Assembly (NCBI GenBank): GCA_944384815.1
Contig: CALWUW010000022.1
Coordinates: 1 to 36,764 of the forward strand
Source of the DNA: an uncultured Clostridia bacterium
GTDB lineage: Bacteria; Bacillota; Clostridia; Oscillospirales; Acutalibacteraceae
Length of the DNA stretch: 36,764 nt
Reading direction: 5' to 3'
The notes beneath the pieces were generated by a model. It was not told where the DNA came from and searched no databases. It saw only the letters and a list, made by a program, of their open reading frames with translations. Shown in pieces: positions 9,168-17,279 of the stretch. Positions within the stretch are counted from its first letter, which is position 1, and every line of letters begins with the position of its first letter. The position numbers and the translations under genes were made by a program.

Positions 9168-10055
9168 TTAATCCATATCCATATCCTTGCATTCCCAAAT
9201 CGCTGTGCTCCCGCAGGGGAGAACCAGCCCGCTGGAAGTCACCGGCAGCCCGATTTCCTGGGAAGAAACCTTTCCTCCCAGTTTTTTCTGCAGCTGCACT
9301 CCCAGCAAATATTCCATAACCGCCGGGGAAAGCCCGGTGGTATAGGAGTTCAGTATAAAAAACAGCGCATCCGGCTCCAAAATAGGCAGGCACAGCTCCA
9401 AAAGCCGAAACAGCTGTTCTTCCAGTTTCCACACTTCGCCGTTGGGGCCTCTCCCGTAAGAGGGAGGATCCATAATAATGCCGTGATACCGGTTCCCCCG
9501 GCGCTGCTCCCGCTGCACAAATTTCAGGCAGTCATCCACCAGCCAGCGGATGGGGCGATCCTCCAACCCGGAAGCCGCGGCATTTTCCCTCGCCCAGCTC
9601 ACCATACCCTTGCTGGCGTCCACATGGCAAACCTTGGCTCCCGCGGCGGCACAAGCCAACGTGGCCGCTCCCGTATACCCAAAAAGGTTCAGCACCCGGA
9701 TTTCCCGGCCGGACTGCACCGCCCGGCGGATCTTCTGCCCGGCGAAATCCCAGTTCACCGCCTGTTCCGGGAAAATCCCCGTATGCTTGAATCCCATGGT
9801 TTTCAGCCGGAAGGTAAGCCCTTTATAGCCAATCTTCCATACGGAAGGCACTTTTTTCCATTCTTCCCAGGCGCCGCCCCCGGTATTGGAGCGACGATAC
9901 CGGGCATGGGCGGTTTTCCAGCCCGGGTGTAGCTTGGGCGTATCCCAGAGGATCTGCGGATCCGGCCGGATCAGCAGCACATCGCCCCAGCGTTCCAGAC
10001 GTTCCCCTCCGGACGTATCCAACAATTCATAATCTTCCCATTGCGCGATTCTCAA
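9168..10055 (-). CDS. Class I SAM-dependent methyltransferase, RlmI/RlmK-like
   Basis: A 295-residue Rossmann-fold methyltransferase. SAM motif I is [10 protein letters not shown], the acidic ribose-binding residue is in HVDASKGMV, and motif IV is DPPSYGRG, an NPPY-like sequence. The set fits enzymes that methylate 23S rRNA cytosine or guanine (RlmI/RlmK C-terminal domain), though the PUA domain of RlmI is absent and the target is unknown. The start is TTG at 10055: AGAGGTG stands six bases upstream and no better codon fits. Confidence 0.85.
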   Translation of the reverse strand: MRIAQWEDYELLDTSGGERLERWGDVLLIRPDPQILWDTPKLHPGWKTAHARYRRSNTGGGAWEEWKKVPSVWKIGYKGLTFRLKTMGFKHTGIFPEQAVNWDFAGQKIRRAVQSGREIRVLNLFGYTGAATLACAAAGAKVCHVDASKGMVSWARENAAASGLEDRPIRWLVDDCLKFVQREQRRGNRYHGIIMDPPSYGRGPNGEVWKLEEQLFRLLELCLPILEPDALFFILNSYTTGLSPAVMEYLLGVQLQKKLGGKVSSQEIGLPVTSSGLVLPCGSTAIWECKDMDMD

Positions 10056-10098
10056 TGCTTACACCTCTTCATGGTTCCGTCCGGAAACTCCGGAATTC

Positions 10099-10881
10099 TT
10101 AGTAAAATACCGCCAGCAGCAGAAGCCACATTCCTCCCACAGCCAGCGCGCCCCGAAGCACACCCTGCACCACACAGAAAAATTCGCAGGGCACCGGCCG
10201 TTTCCAATTCACCAGATTCACCATGGCAAAATACGATACGGAGAACCAAAGATCCGCCGCCAAAAAGGCCAGCAAAACCACTCCTGCCAGGAAAAATCCC
10301 CAACGGCCCCGCAAATGCAGATTTCCTCTGGCAATGGATACCAGCTGCCGTGGGCTGTGCTCATACCGTTCATCCTTCTGCCGGGCCACCGGCTGGTCAT
10401 ATACTTTTCCGTTGGAATCCAGCAGCGTTTCCTCCACCAGCGTTCCCCGGCAGATCTCCTTCTTTTTGGTATCCAGGATCACGGCAGATACTGTTCCGTT
10501 TTTTTGCTCCGTCTGCACAGTGTAGGACGCGGCCTCTCCGTCCGGCAAAGAGCACAGGATCTGCGCCGATCCGTCCTTCTCAGCCTTCACCGCCACGGAA
10601 GCGCCCAGCAGCAGCTCCTGGTATACAACATTTCCCCCATGGGAAGATTCTTCCTGTTTCTCCAGAAATGCGTCTCCAAAATCCACGCCGATGGAAAAGA
10701 ATAAGCGGGCATACCCGGCGGCAAAAAATCCCGCCAGCAAAAGCAGCAATCCGTTAAAAATCCATTTCTTGCGTTTTTTCTCTTTTCTGCAATAAAAGCC
10801 CCATTCGATGCCTAAAGTATTCCCCACAGGCATATACCACTTGGTTTTTTGTTTCAAACGTTGGGGAAGTATCCGCTTCAT
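10099..10881 (-). CDS. Membrane protein of unknown function
   Basis: I do not recognise this 260-residue protein. It has one membrane helix near residues 40-58, an exposed middle domain of about 110 residues, and two or three C-terminal helices (about 195-260). The helix pattern suggests the middle domain is outside the cell. AGAAGGTG lies five bases before the ATG. It falls between ruvB and the methyltransferase gene, 43 bases from the latter. Confidence 0.7.
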   Translation of the reverse strand: MKRILPQRLKQKTKWYMPVGNTLGIEWGFYCRKEKKRKKWIFNGLLLLLAGFFAAGYARLFFSIGVDFGDAFLEKQEESSHGGNVVYQELLLGASVAVKAEKDGSAQILCSLPDGEAASYTVQTEQKNGTVSAVILDTKKKEICRGTLVEETLLDSNGKVYDQPVARQKDERYEHSPRQLVSIARGNLHLRGRWGFFLAGVVLLAFLAADLWFSVSYFAMVNLVNWKRPVPCEFFCVVQGVLRGALAVGGMWLLLLAVFY

Positions 10882-10934
10882 TCTGGCACCTTCTCTCCGG
10901 TTGTTGTATTCTCTTCTTTTTCTTTCTAATATCA

Positions 10935-10990
10935 GCTGTCGTCTGATTGGCTTATCAGTTTATCAGCTCACCAGTTGGCCAACTGGCCGA
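10935..10990. repeat. Degenerate octamer array, unit near CTTATCAG
   Basis: Consecutive 8-base units: CTGATTGG, CTTATCAG, TTTATCAG, CTCACCAG, TTGGCCAA, CTGGCCGA (10943-10990). The period is exact; the middle units differ by C/T changes. It lies in the 274-base gap between ruvB and the membrane protein gene. Confidence 0.6.
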
Positions 10991-11012
10991 TGATCGGAAG
11001 CCTGCTTGGCCG

Positions 11013-11076
11013 GCAAATCGTTTGATAGTTTGATGATTTAATAGTTCGACAGTTTGACAGTTTGACCGTTCGCCCC
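11013..11076. repeat. Degenerate octamer array, unit near TTTGACAG
   Basis: Eight-base units without gaps: GCAAATCG, TTTGATAG, TTTGATGA, TTTAATAG, TTCGACAG, TTTGACAG, TTTGACCG, TTCGCCCC. Most differences are transitions. The unit differs from that of the neighbouring array, yet the period is the same. The rest of the gap (to 11155) holds nothing I can name. Confidence 0.75.
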
Positions 11077-11155
11077 TTGATTCACAGGGAATTAAATCCA
11101 TAAAACCCGTAAAACGGCTTTTCGCCGGGCAGCAAAGCCTCTTGCCTCTTACCTC

Positions 11156-12220
11156 TTAAAATAAGCTTTGCTGTTCCACCGCTTTTTCTTCCCGGCTCCC
11201 CGGGGGCGTCAGCCCCAAATGAAGGTAAGCCGCCGGCGTAACGCAGCGCCCCCGAGGGGTGCGGCTGAGAAAACCGATCTGCATCAGATAGGGCTCATAC
11301 ACATCTTCCAGCGTCACCGCTTCTTCTCCAATGGCTGCCGCCAAAGTTTCCAGCCCTACAGGGCCTCCGTTATAAAACTGGATCATAGTGGAAAGCATCC
11401 GCCGATCGTTAGCGTCCAGGCCGATCTCGTCCACTTCCATCCGATCCAGGGCCAACCGGGCGCTTTCCAAAGTAATCACGCCGTTATGAACCACCTGGGC
11501 AAAATCCCGGACCCGGCGCAGCATCCGGTTGGCGATTCGAGGCGTCCCCCGGCTGCGGGAGGCAATTTCCAAAGCTCCCTGGGGCTCTATGGAGATTCCC
11601 AGGATCCGGGCGCTGCGGGTGACAATGGAGGAAAGCTCCTCCGGCGTATACAGTTCCAATCGAAGCACCACGCCGAAACGATCCCGCAGAGGAGCGGAAA
11701 GCTGCCCGGCTCGGGTGGTGGCTCCCACCAAAGTAAAGGGCGGCAGCGGCAAGTGATAGGACGCCGCCATCTGCCCTTTTCCGGTGATAATATCCAGGGC
11801 AAAATCCTCCATGGCCGGATACAAAATTTCTTCCACGCTCCGGGAAAGACGGTGCACCTCGTCGATAAACAGCACATCCCCGGGGTTCAAGTTGGTTAAA
11901 AGAGCGGCCAAATCTCCCGGTTTTTCAATGGCCGGCCCGGAAGTGATCCGCAGATTCACATGGAGCTCGTTGGCAATAATCCCCGCTAAAGTGGTTTTTC
12001 CCAATCCGGGAGGGCCATACAAAAGCACATGGTCCAGGCTTTCCTTCCTCTGTTTGGCCGCCTCAATAAAAACGGAGAGATTTTCCTTTACCTTCTCCTG
12101 CCCGATGTATTCCGTCAGGGATTTAGGACGAAGGGGGTTTTCCGTATCACTGTCCTCCGGAACGTATTCCGGCGTTACCATTCGGTTTTCAAAATCGTAT
12201 TCATTCTCGTATTCCAGCAT
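11156..12220 (-). CDS. ruvB: Holliday junction branch migration helicase RuvB
   Basis: AAA+ motor that pulls DNA through RuvA-bound Holliday junctions. The 354-residue protein has Walker A GPPGLGKT (69-76), Walker B with DEVH, sensor 1 GATTRAG and the C-terminal winged-helix segment with RTPRGR. AGGAGG-like GGGAGGGG precedes the ATG by five bases. It follows ruvA by 33 bases. Confidence 0.98.
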   Translation of the reverse strand: MLEYENEYDFENRMVTPEYVPEDSDTENPLRPKSLTEYIGQEKVKENLSVFIEAAKQRKESLDHVLLYGPPGLGKTTLAGIIANELHVNLRITSGPAIEKPGDLAALLTNLNPGDVLFIDEVHRLSRSVEEILYPAMEDFALDIITGKGQMAASYHLPLPPFTLVGATTRAGQLSAPLRDRFGVVLRLELYTPEELSSIVTRSARILGISIEPQGALEIASRSRGTPRIANRMLRRVRDFAQVVHNGVITLESARLALDRMEVDEIGLDANDRRMLSTMIQFYNGGPVGLETLAAAIGEEAVTLEDVYEPYLMQIGFLSRTPRGRCVTPAAYLHLGLTPPGSREEKAVEQQSLF

Positions 12221-12253
12221 ATTTACCCCTCCCGTTCCTATTTATTTCTTTTT

Positions 12254-12856
12254 TTACAAGCGGCTGGCCATGGCTTTCAAAGAAAGCCGGATCAGCTCTT
12301 CCGTAGGCAGAGAGCTGTCAAACCCGGCCACCACCGCCGCGGCATCCGTGGGAGCATAGCCCAGCACCGCCAGAGCCTGCACCGCGTTGGCTGCGTTGGA
12401 AGCGGCGGAGATCACTCCGGCGCCGGAAGGCATTCCTCCCTGGGAACCCTCCATTTTCTTTACCTTGTCTTTCAGCTCCAAAGCGATCCTCTGGGCCAGC
12501 TTGGGGCCCACGCCGCTGGCCCGGGAAAGGGTCTTGCTGTCCCCGGAAGCCACCGCCATGGCCACCTGCTCCGGCGTAAGCTCGCTGAGAATTGCCAGCC
12601 CCACCTTGGGCCCTACGCCGGAAACACCGGTAAGCATTTTAAAGCAGTTCATTTCCGACCGGGTGGCGAAGCCAAACAGATCCAACGCGTCTTCCCGCAC
12701 ATTCAGCTGAGTAAACAAAAACACGGATTCTTCCAAAGCCGGCAGCGCTTTCTGGGTATTCATGGAAATAAAGCACTTAAAGCCCACGCCGCCGCATTCC
12801 ACTACCGCCAGCCCGGGTTCCACATGGGCCAGCGTTCCTTTTACACTATACAGCAT
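12254..12856 (-). CDS. ruvA: Holliday junction branch migration protein RuvA
   Basis: Tetrameric junction-binding platform for RuvB. The 200-residue protein starts with the OB fold, then has two helix-hairpin-helix segments (LTGVSGVGPKVGLAIL and RASGVGPKLAQRIALEL) and a C-terminal RuvB-binding domain after a flexible linker. AAAGGAG lies seven bases ahead of the ATG. The gap to ruvC is 14 bases. Confidence 0.97.
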   Translation of the reverse strand: MLYSVKGTLAHVEPGLAVVECGGVGFKCFISMNTQKALPALEESVFLFTQLNVREDALDLFGFATRSEMNCFKMLTGVSGVGPKVGLAILSELTPEQVAMAVASGDSKTLSRASGVGPKLAQRIALELKDKVKKMEGSQGGMPSGAGVISAASNAANAVQALAVLGYAPTDAAAVVAGFDSSLPTEELIRLSLKAMASRL

Positions 12857-12870
12857 CCCTTAACTCCTTT

Positions 12871-13401
12871 TTATCTCCCTGCCATACTCCCCACACACCC
12901 GTTCTTCCGAAGAAATTCCCGGCGCAGGGCGCTGCCGCAGGCCTGCCCATGGCACACCGCCATGGCCAGAGCGTCCGCCGTATCGTCCGGCTTGGGCACC
13001 TGGCGCAGGCAAAGCAGCTTTCGGGTCATTTCCATTACCTGGCGCTTCTGGGCCTTTCCGTAACCCGTCACAGCCTGCTTGATCTGCAGGGGCGTATATT
13101 CGAAAACCGGCACACCGCACTGCTGAGCCGCCAAAAGGATCACCCCTCTGGCTTCCGCCACACCGATGGCCGTGGTTTTATTGTTCTGAAAATAAAGCTT
13201 TTCCAGGCTCATAGCCTGCGGCCCCCATTTTCGGAGCACCGTAAGCATATCCTGATAAATAGTTTCCAATCTCTGCCCAAACTCCATACCGGCAGGCGTG
13301 GTGATGGCGCCGTGCTCCAAAGGCAGAAACCGCCCGTCCTGCGCCTGGATCACACCATATCCCACGATTGCATACCCGGGATCCACTCCCAGAATCACCA
13401 T
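12871..13401 (-). CDS. ruvC: Crossover junction endodeoxyribonuclease RuvC
   Basis: Resolvase that cuts Holliday junctions symmetrically. The RNase H-like active site is complete: D7 (LGVDPGYA), E67 (SLEKLYF), and the D140/D143 pair in KPDDTADALA. Length (176 aa) is normal. It is the first gene of ruvCAB. The start is near GGAGGAG but about 13 bases away; the GTG of codon 2 is a close alternative. Confidence 0.97.
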   Translation of the reverse strand: MVILGVDPGYAIVGYGVIQAQDGRFLPLEHGAITTPAGMEFGQRLETIYQDMLTVLRKWGPQAMSLEKLYFQNNKTTAIGVAEARGVILLAAQQCGVPVFEYTPLQIKQAVTGYGKAQKRQVMEMTRKLLCLRQVPKPDDTADALAMAVCHGQACGSALRREFLRKNGCVGSMAGR

Positions 13402-13438
13402 GGTTTTCCCATCGCTCCTCCCAGCATAGTTTCATATT

Positions 13439-13467
13439 ATTATAGCATAAAGAATCCCTTTGGGGAA
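13439..13467 (-). promoter_or_regulatory. Probable promoter of ruvCAB operon
   Basis: A perfect TATAAT (13439-13444, minus) lies 37 bases before the ruvC start. The hexamer 17 bases upstream is TTCCCC, a poor -35. It would drive the long run down to the DUF5711 gene if no other promoter is used. Confidence 0.5.
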
Positions 13468-13490
13468 GGGGATTCCCCACAAAGCAACCG

Positions 13491-13519
13491 AAAAAAACGG
13501 CCTGTCCTTTCGGACAGGC
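13491..13519 (-). terminator. Terminator after PAP2 gene
   Basis: An 8-base GC-rich stem (13500-13507 with 13512-13519), a GAAA tetraloop on the minus strand, then seven T (13491-13497). It separates the phosphatase from ruvC. Confidence 0.93.
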
Positions 13520-13554
13520 TCCTGGGTTTGTTTGGTTCCGAAACGGCATACCGA

Positions 13555-14109
13555 TTATGTAAGCTGACGGCGGCGACGAAATCCTCCCATGATCCGGAAC
13601 AGGATCAGAACAATGCCCACCGGCATGGTCAGCCCGATCACCACGGCAGCCAACACATCGCTGGGATAATGCACAAACAGGTACATTCTGGAAAAAGCGA
13701 TCAAAACCGCCATCACCAGCCCAAAAATGCCGATCATCGGATGCGTCCATAAAAGAATGGGCACGGAGATAAAGGCCGCCAACGTGTGGCAGGACGGGAA
13801 AGAATAATCCTTGGGCCGATTGACCAGAAGCGGCCAATCCGGATACCGGTGGCACGGACGAAGCCTGGCTACATACGGCTTGATGGCCACATTTCCCACC
13901 AGCACGCCCAACGTAAGCATACTCAAAAGCAGGATCCCGTTAAAGCGATATGTGGGTGTGATCAAAAAGATCAGCCCGGAAAGGACCCAAATCCCTCCAA
14001 AATTTCCCAAAGCCGAAATTATAGGCATCAGCGCATCCAAAAAGGCGCAGTGCATATTCCGCTGGATAAAGGCCAAAACCCGTTCATCCCATTTTTGTAT
14101 ACGTCCCAT
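13555..14109 (-). CDS. PAP2-family membrane phosphatase
   Basis: Likely removes phosphate from lipid phosphates such as phosphatidate or undecaprenyl pyrophosphate. All three motifs are present: K-x6-RP (KPYVARLRP), PSCHT in place of the usual PSGHT, and SR-x5-H-x3-D (SRMYLFVHYPSD). Five or six membrane helices fit in 184 aa. The ATG at 14109 is eight bases from GGAGG; a GTG three codons upstream is less well placed. It has its own promoter and terminator, so it is a single-gene unit. Substrate is not decided by sequence. Confidence 0.9.
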   Translation of the reverse strand: MGRIQKWDERVLAFIQRNMHCAFLDALMPIISALGNFGGIWVLSGLIFLITPTYRFNGILLLSMLTLGVLVGNVAIKPYVARLRPCHRYPDWPLLVNRPKDYSFPSCHTLAAFISVPILLWTHPMIGIFGLVMAVLIAFSRMYLFVHYPSDVLAAVVIGLTMPVGIVLILFRIMGGFRRRRQLT

Positions 14110-14139
14110 TGGACCCACCTCCTATCTATCCGTAAGCAC

Positions 14140-14168
14140 AGTATACCAAAAAAAATTTTTTTACGCAA
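14140..14168 (-). promoter_or_regulatory. Promoter of PAP2 gene
   Basis: TTGCGT (14163-14168) and TATACT (14140-14145) on the minus strand, 17 bases apart. The spacer is almost entirely a run of A then T, which should be intrinsically bent or rigid. Confidence 0.8.
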
Positions 14169-14245
14169 GTTAAAACGCCATTAAAACCGCAAAAATCGCC
14201 ATTTCTGTCCATTTCTACAAAAAACAGAGTAGCTTGCGTCCGTTT

Positions 14246-14680
14246 TTACCCCGCATTGCGGGCCGCTCTGGAAAAAATTCGGAATACGGAAGAAACCAAA
14301 AGCACCCCCAACGCCAAAACGCCGGCAATTCCCATGGTCTGAAGCCCGGTTTCCAAAAACATTTCCGTATTTCCGGAAATACAGTATTCCATGGTATAGT
14401 AGATCCCGCCTCCCGGGACCAAGGGAAACAGCGCCACCAAAAGATAGCCTGTGGCTGGTTTGTGCCGGATCCGGGCCATCACCTCGGAATACACGGAAAG
14501 GGCAATGGTTCCCATAAAGTTTTGGAACATAATATTTCCCGTAGGCGCCACCAAAAGATAGGCCAGCCAGCCTACGGCACCTCCCAGCGGCATCAAAAAC
14601 AGTTCCTTGCTTCGCACATTAAAATACAAGCAGCAGCCCAGGCAGGCAAAAAACGCGTAGATGCACTGCACATACTCCAT
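14246..14680 (-). CDS. ThrE-type exporter, small (YjjB-like) subunit
   Basis: A 144-residue protein with four to five membrane helices that matches the C-terminal half of threonine/serine exporters (DUF3815/YjjB type). In many Firmicutes the exporter is split in two genes, as here. The ATG at 14680 has GAGAGAGG nine bases upstream; the earlier ATG at 14713 lies within the larger subunit gene and adds a charged tail. Substrate could also be another small metabolite, such as succinate as reported for E. coli YjjPB. Confidence 0.85.
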   Translation of the reverse strand: MEYVQCIYAFFACLGCCLYFNVRSKELFLMPLGGAVGWLAYLLVAPTGNIMFQNFMGTIALSVYSEVMARIRHKPATGYLLVALFPLVPGGGIYYTMEYCISGNTEMFLETGLQTMGIAGVLALGVLLVSSVFRIFSRAARNAG

Positions 14681-14700
14681 ATTGTTTCCCTCTCTCTTCC

Positions 14701-15465
14701 TTATACGCCCCATACCAGCCGGGGAGCCATAAGCACCAATCCTACCCCTACGGCAATGGCCGTAGCTACAAGAAGGCCCTCCGTCAGTCTTTGCAAGCCG
14801 GCCATCAGGTCCCCTGCCATAATGTCCCGCATAAAGGTGGTAATGGCGATACCGGGCACCAGAGACATCAGGGCCCCGATAATGATTTTATCATAGTTTA
14901 CGGCCCATCCCAGAGAAACCGCCGTGGTGGCCACCAGCGCTACCGCGGCGCTGGCTACGATATTGGTGAAAAAGTCATAGGCTTTCAGTTTTCCACTGAG
15001 CTGAAGAATGCTTTTGATAAAAATGCCGCAAACCAGCCCCCAGCAGGCATCCAGCCATGTTCCTCCCCAAAAAAGGGTAAAGGAAAAGGACAGCAAGGCA
15101 TACCCTGCAAATTCTGTAAGCAGGTTGTACGTAGGACGGGCCGTGATCGCTTTCACCTGCCGAACAGCAACGGACAATTCCGGCGTATCTCGGCAAAGGC
15201 GCCGGCAAAGATCGTTGGCTTGATCCACCCGGTCCAGATTATTAAATCGGCGAAGGATCCGCCGGAATTTGGTAATGCAATGGCCCTCCGGGGTGGTGAT
15301 AGTCACATAAACGCAGTTGGGCACGGCAAACACATCGCTTTCCTTCACTCCATAGGCTTGAAGGATCCGGTTCATGGATTCCTCCACCCGGTAAATCTCC
15401 GCGCCGCTGCTCAGCAAAAGACAGCCCAAATCCAGGCTCATTTGCAACAAGCGGTCATATTCCAT
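14701..15465 (-). CDS. ThrE-type exporter, large (YjjP-like) subunit
   Basis: A 254-residue protein with a soluble N-terminal domain (about 1-115) containing the family's SGAEIYRVEESM segment, then four to five membrane helices (DUF1212/YjjP type). It works with the next gene, 20 bases downstream. GGAGGCGG sits before the ATG. The 5' side borders an octamer array (15481-15520). Confidence 0.88.
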   Translation of the reverse strand: MEYDRLLQMSLDLGCLLLSSGAEIYRVEESMNRILQAYGVKESDVFAVPNCVYVTITTPEGHCITKFRRILRRFNNLDRVDQANDLCRRLCRDTPELSVAVRQVKAITARPTYNLLTEFAGYALLSFSFTLFWGGTWLDACWGLVCGIFIKSILQLSGKLKAYDFFTNIVASAAVALVATTAVSLGWAVNYDKIIIGALMSLVPGIAITTFMRDIMAGDLMAGLQRLTEGLLVATAIAVGVGLVLMAPRLVWGV

Positions 15466-15480
15466 GGCTCCGCCTCCATA

Positions 15481-15520
15481 CTAAATTACTAAATTGCCAA
15501 ATTGCTAAATCGTTAAATCG
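15481..15520. repeat. Degenerate octamer array, unit CTAAATTG
   Basis: Five exact-period units: CTAAATTA, CTAAATTG, CCAAATTG, CTAAATCG, TTAAATCG. Every difference between units is a transition. The array begins 15 bases upstream of the exporter start codon and so would lie in its 5' leader or promoter. Confidence 0.8.
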
Positions 15521-15566
15521 CTGAGAAATCGCAAAGGGACTGGGATATTTTCCGCTTTGTCTCCCC

Positions 15567-16445
15567 CTACGCTTCCTGGGATTCCAGACAGGCAAAGATT
15601 TCCGGCAGCTTTTCCCGGGCGTCTTTCATTCCCAGCAAATAAATTTCCTTGAGATGTTCCGGGTTCTTTTCATAGCGGCTCACCGTCAGTGGACGGCTGG
15701 GACGAATCACCACCGCCTGCTCTTTTTCTTCCGCCTGCCGACACAATTCCAGCTCCCGGTTATACTCCTGCCCTCTTTCCAGCATACAGCGCACGAATTC
15801 CGGATAGTCCCCGTATTTTACCCGAAGAACGGCCCGGGGAAATTCCGGGCGGGACCGTTTCTTATAGGTGGCGTCCCGGGTGAGCACCACAATATTTTTT
15901 TCATACCCATCCTGCATCGCCTGCTCCAAAGGAATGGGCATGGCGCAGCCGCCGTCCAAAAGCTCATGCCCCATCCAGGAGACAATGGGCGATACAAACG
16001 GAAGAGAACTGGAAGCCCGCACCGGCACCAGGCTCTCATCCATTTCCTTTTTTCCGAAAAAGACGGCTTTTCCGGTGTTCAGGTCGGTAGCTCCTGCTTT
16101 CAGCTCCGTGGGAGACCCAAAAAATGCCTCGTAGTCAAAGGGAAGCAGCGTATGGGAGAGCTCCCCAAAAATAAAATCAAACCCAAACAAGGAACCGGTT
16201 TTATGCAGGCTGGCAATGCTCAGGTAGCGTTCATCCCGGATATACCGGTAAAAAATCTCAAAATTCCGGCCCTTTTGCCCGGAAATATAACTCAGAGCAT
16301 TGCAGGCACCGGCAGAAATCCCATAGATACAGGGAAACACCAGCTTTTCTTCCAGAAATACATCCAGCACGCCGCTGGTATAGGCACCTCTGGTGCCTCC
16401 GCCTTCTAAAACCAATCCAACCGAACGGTTTTCCTTTCCGTCCAC
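15567..16445 (-). CDS. Patatin-like phospholipase
   Basis: Serine lipid acyl hydrolase with the Ser-Asp dyad of the patatin family: oxyanion loop EGGGTRG, nucleophile S44 in GISAG, and DGG in LLDGGCA. The C-terminal part is family-typical. Close to YjjU/RssA-type bacterial patatins. No signal peptide or membrane helix, so cytoplasmic. I chose the GTG at 16445 (292 aa): AAGGGGAG is seven bases upstream, and the promoter at 16540-16568 would start transcription inside the longer reading frame that begins at 16604. Confidence 0.88.
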   Translation of the reverse strand: MDGKENRSVGLVLEGGGTRGAYTSGVLDVFLEEKLVFPCIYGISAGACNALSYISGQKGRNFEIFYRYIRDERYLSIASLHKTGSLFGFDFIFGELSHTLLPFDYEAFFGSPTELKAGATDLNTGKAVFFGKKEMDESLVPVRASSSLPFVSPIVSWMGHELLDGGCAMPIPLEQAMQDGYEKNIVVLTRDATYKKRSRPEFPRAVLRVKYGDYPEFVRCMLERGQEYNRELELCRQAEEKEQAVVIRPSRPLTVSRYEKNPEHLKEIYLLGMKDAREKLPEIFACLESQEA

Positions 16446-16539
16446 TTTTCGTCTCCCCTTCCCAAGCTTACCTGCTGCTTTTCCCGGGGAGAAACAATCC
16501 CCCTGGGGAAACTTCTTTTGCTTTAGTCTTTTTCTTTTG

Positions 16540-16568
16540 ATTATAGAATACCCCTTTCCGTTTTGCAA
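16540..16568 (-). promoter_or_regulatory. Promoter of patatin gene
   Basis: TTGCAA (16563-16568) and TATAAT (16540-16545) on the minus strand with 17 bases between. It sets a leader of about 85 bases before the GTG start. Confidence 0.8.
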
Positions 16569-16714
16569 GCTATGTTTTGCCCCTTTGCCCCTCTCTTCCC
16601 GCACTCTCTTCCCATGGATTCTTATAGATATTCCCTTTCTTTAGAAAAATAGAACTTTTTCAAAAACGACTAAAACGACTCAAAGAAATAAAATAGGGAT
16701 TTTTTATTTTTCCC

Positions 16715-16743
16715 TTGCTTTTTTCAAAACTTTGCGATATAAT
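16715..16743 (+). promoter_or_regulatory. Promoter of tRNA-Val
   Basis: TTGCTT (16715-16720) and TATAAT (16738-16743) with 17 bases between, about 31 bases before the tRNA. Confidence 0.85.
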
Positions 16744-16774
16744 AGTACAGCATTCTCGGTGGTTTGCTTTATTA

Positions 16775-16851
16775 GGACGATTAGCTCAGCTGGCTAGAGC
16801 ATTCGCTTGACGTGCGAAGGGTCATAGGTTCGAGTCCTATATCGTCCACCA
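16775..16851 (+). tRNA. tRNA-Val (anticodon GAC)
   Basis: Cloverleaf with acceptor arms GGACGAT/ATCGTCC, anticodon stem TTCGC/GCGAA and loop TTGACGT (anticodon GAC). CCA is encoded. A single-gene unit with its own promoter and terminator. Confidence 0.95.
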
Positions 16852-16857
16852 TTTGTT

Positions 16858-16888
16858 GCCTGAACGCTTTGCGTTCAGGCTTTTTTTT
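16858..16888 (+). terminator. Terminator of tRNA-Val
   Basis: Perfect 10-base stem (16858-16867 with 16871-16880), TTT loop, followed by eight T. It starts seven bases after the tRNA CCA. Confidence 0.97.
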
Positions 16889-17137
16889 GCGCCGCCGAGC
16901 GCAGGCCGGCGCTTTTTTCGGAAGACAAAAACCGGAGAGGAACAGGTGCAAAGGGCACAAAGGGCACAGCTGTCACAGAACCCCTAAGTTTGTTATTTTT
17001 GTATCAATCTTTCCCTTTCTTCCTCATTTGCTCTGCATATGAAATTTTGTTTTTTGTTTATTTCCATAAATTTAAAGGGGTTTTTACTGTTAAAACCGAA
17101 AAACACCATGAAATCTTATTCTTTACACTCATTTTCC
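16889..17137. other. Non-coding spacer with a short period-9 repeat
   Basis: About 250 bases with no supported gene. Positions 16941-16976 contain four 9-base units: AACAGGTGC, AAAGGGCAC, AAAGGGCAC, AGCTGTCAC. The rest is AT-rich upstream sequence of the hydrogenase gene. Confidence 0.5.
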
Positions 17138-17166
17138 TTGACAAAATCAGGCTTATGTTAAATAAT
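17138..17166 (+). promoter_or_regulatory. Promoter of the hydrogenase gene
   Basis: Perfect TTGACA (17138-17143), 17-base spacer, then AATAAT (17161-17166). The leader to the start codon is about 105 bases. Confidence 0.8.
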
Positions 17167-17172
17167 TATCAA
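17155..17172 (+). promoter_or_regulatory. Candidate Rex operator overlapping the hydrogenase -10
   Basis: TGTTAA, four bases, TTATCA form a near-palindrome that agrees with the clostridial Rex consensus (TTGTTAA-N4-TTAACAA) at 12 of 14 defined positions. It covers the -10 hexamer, where a bound repressor would block polymerase. Rex releases DNA when NADH is high. No rex gene is in the window. Confidence 0.6.
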
Positions 17173-17279
17173 TAGAAAGCTACGCTGTAACGCTTTAAAA
17201 GTTTCGGAAATTGGGAAAAATAAAAACGTTAGAAAAGCAAGCCGGTTCCTGCCCCGGCCTGCGGAAGGAGTATTGCCCC

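Noticed and set aside
10935-11076. CRISPR array
   Set aside because: Units are 8 bases with no spacers, unlike CRISPR repeats of 20 or more bases, and no cas gene is present.
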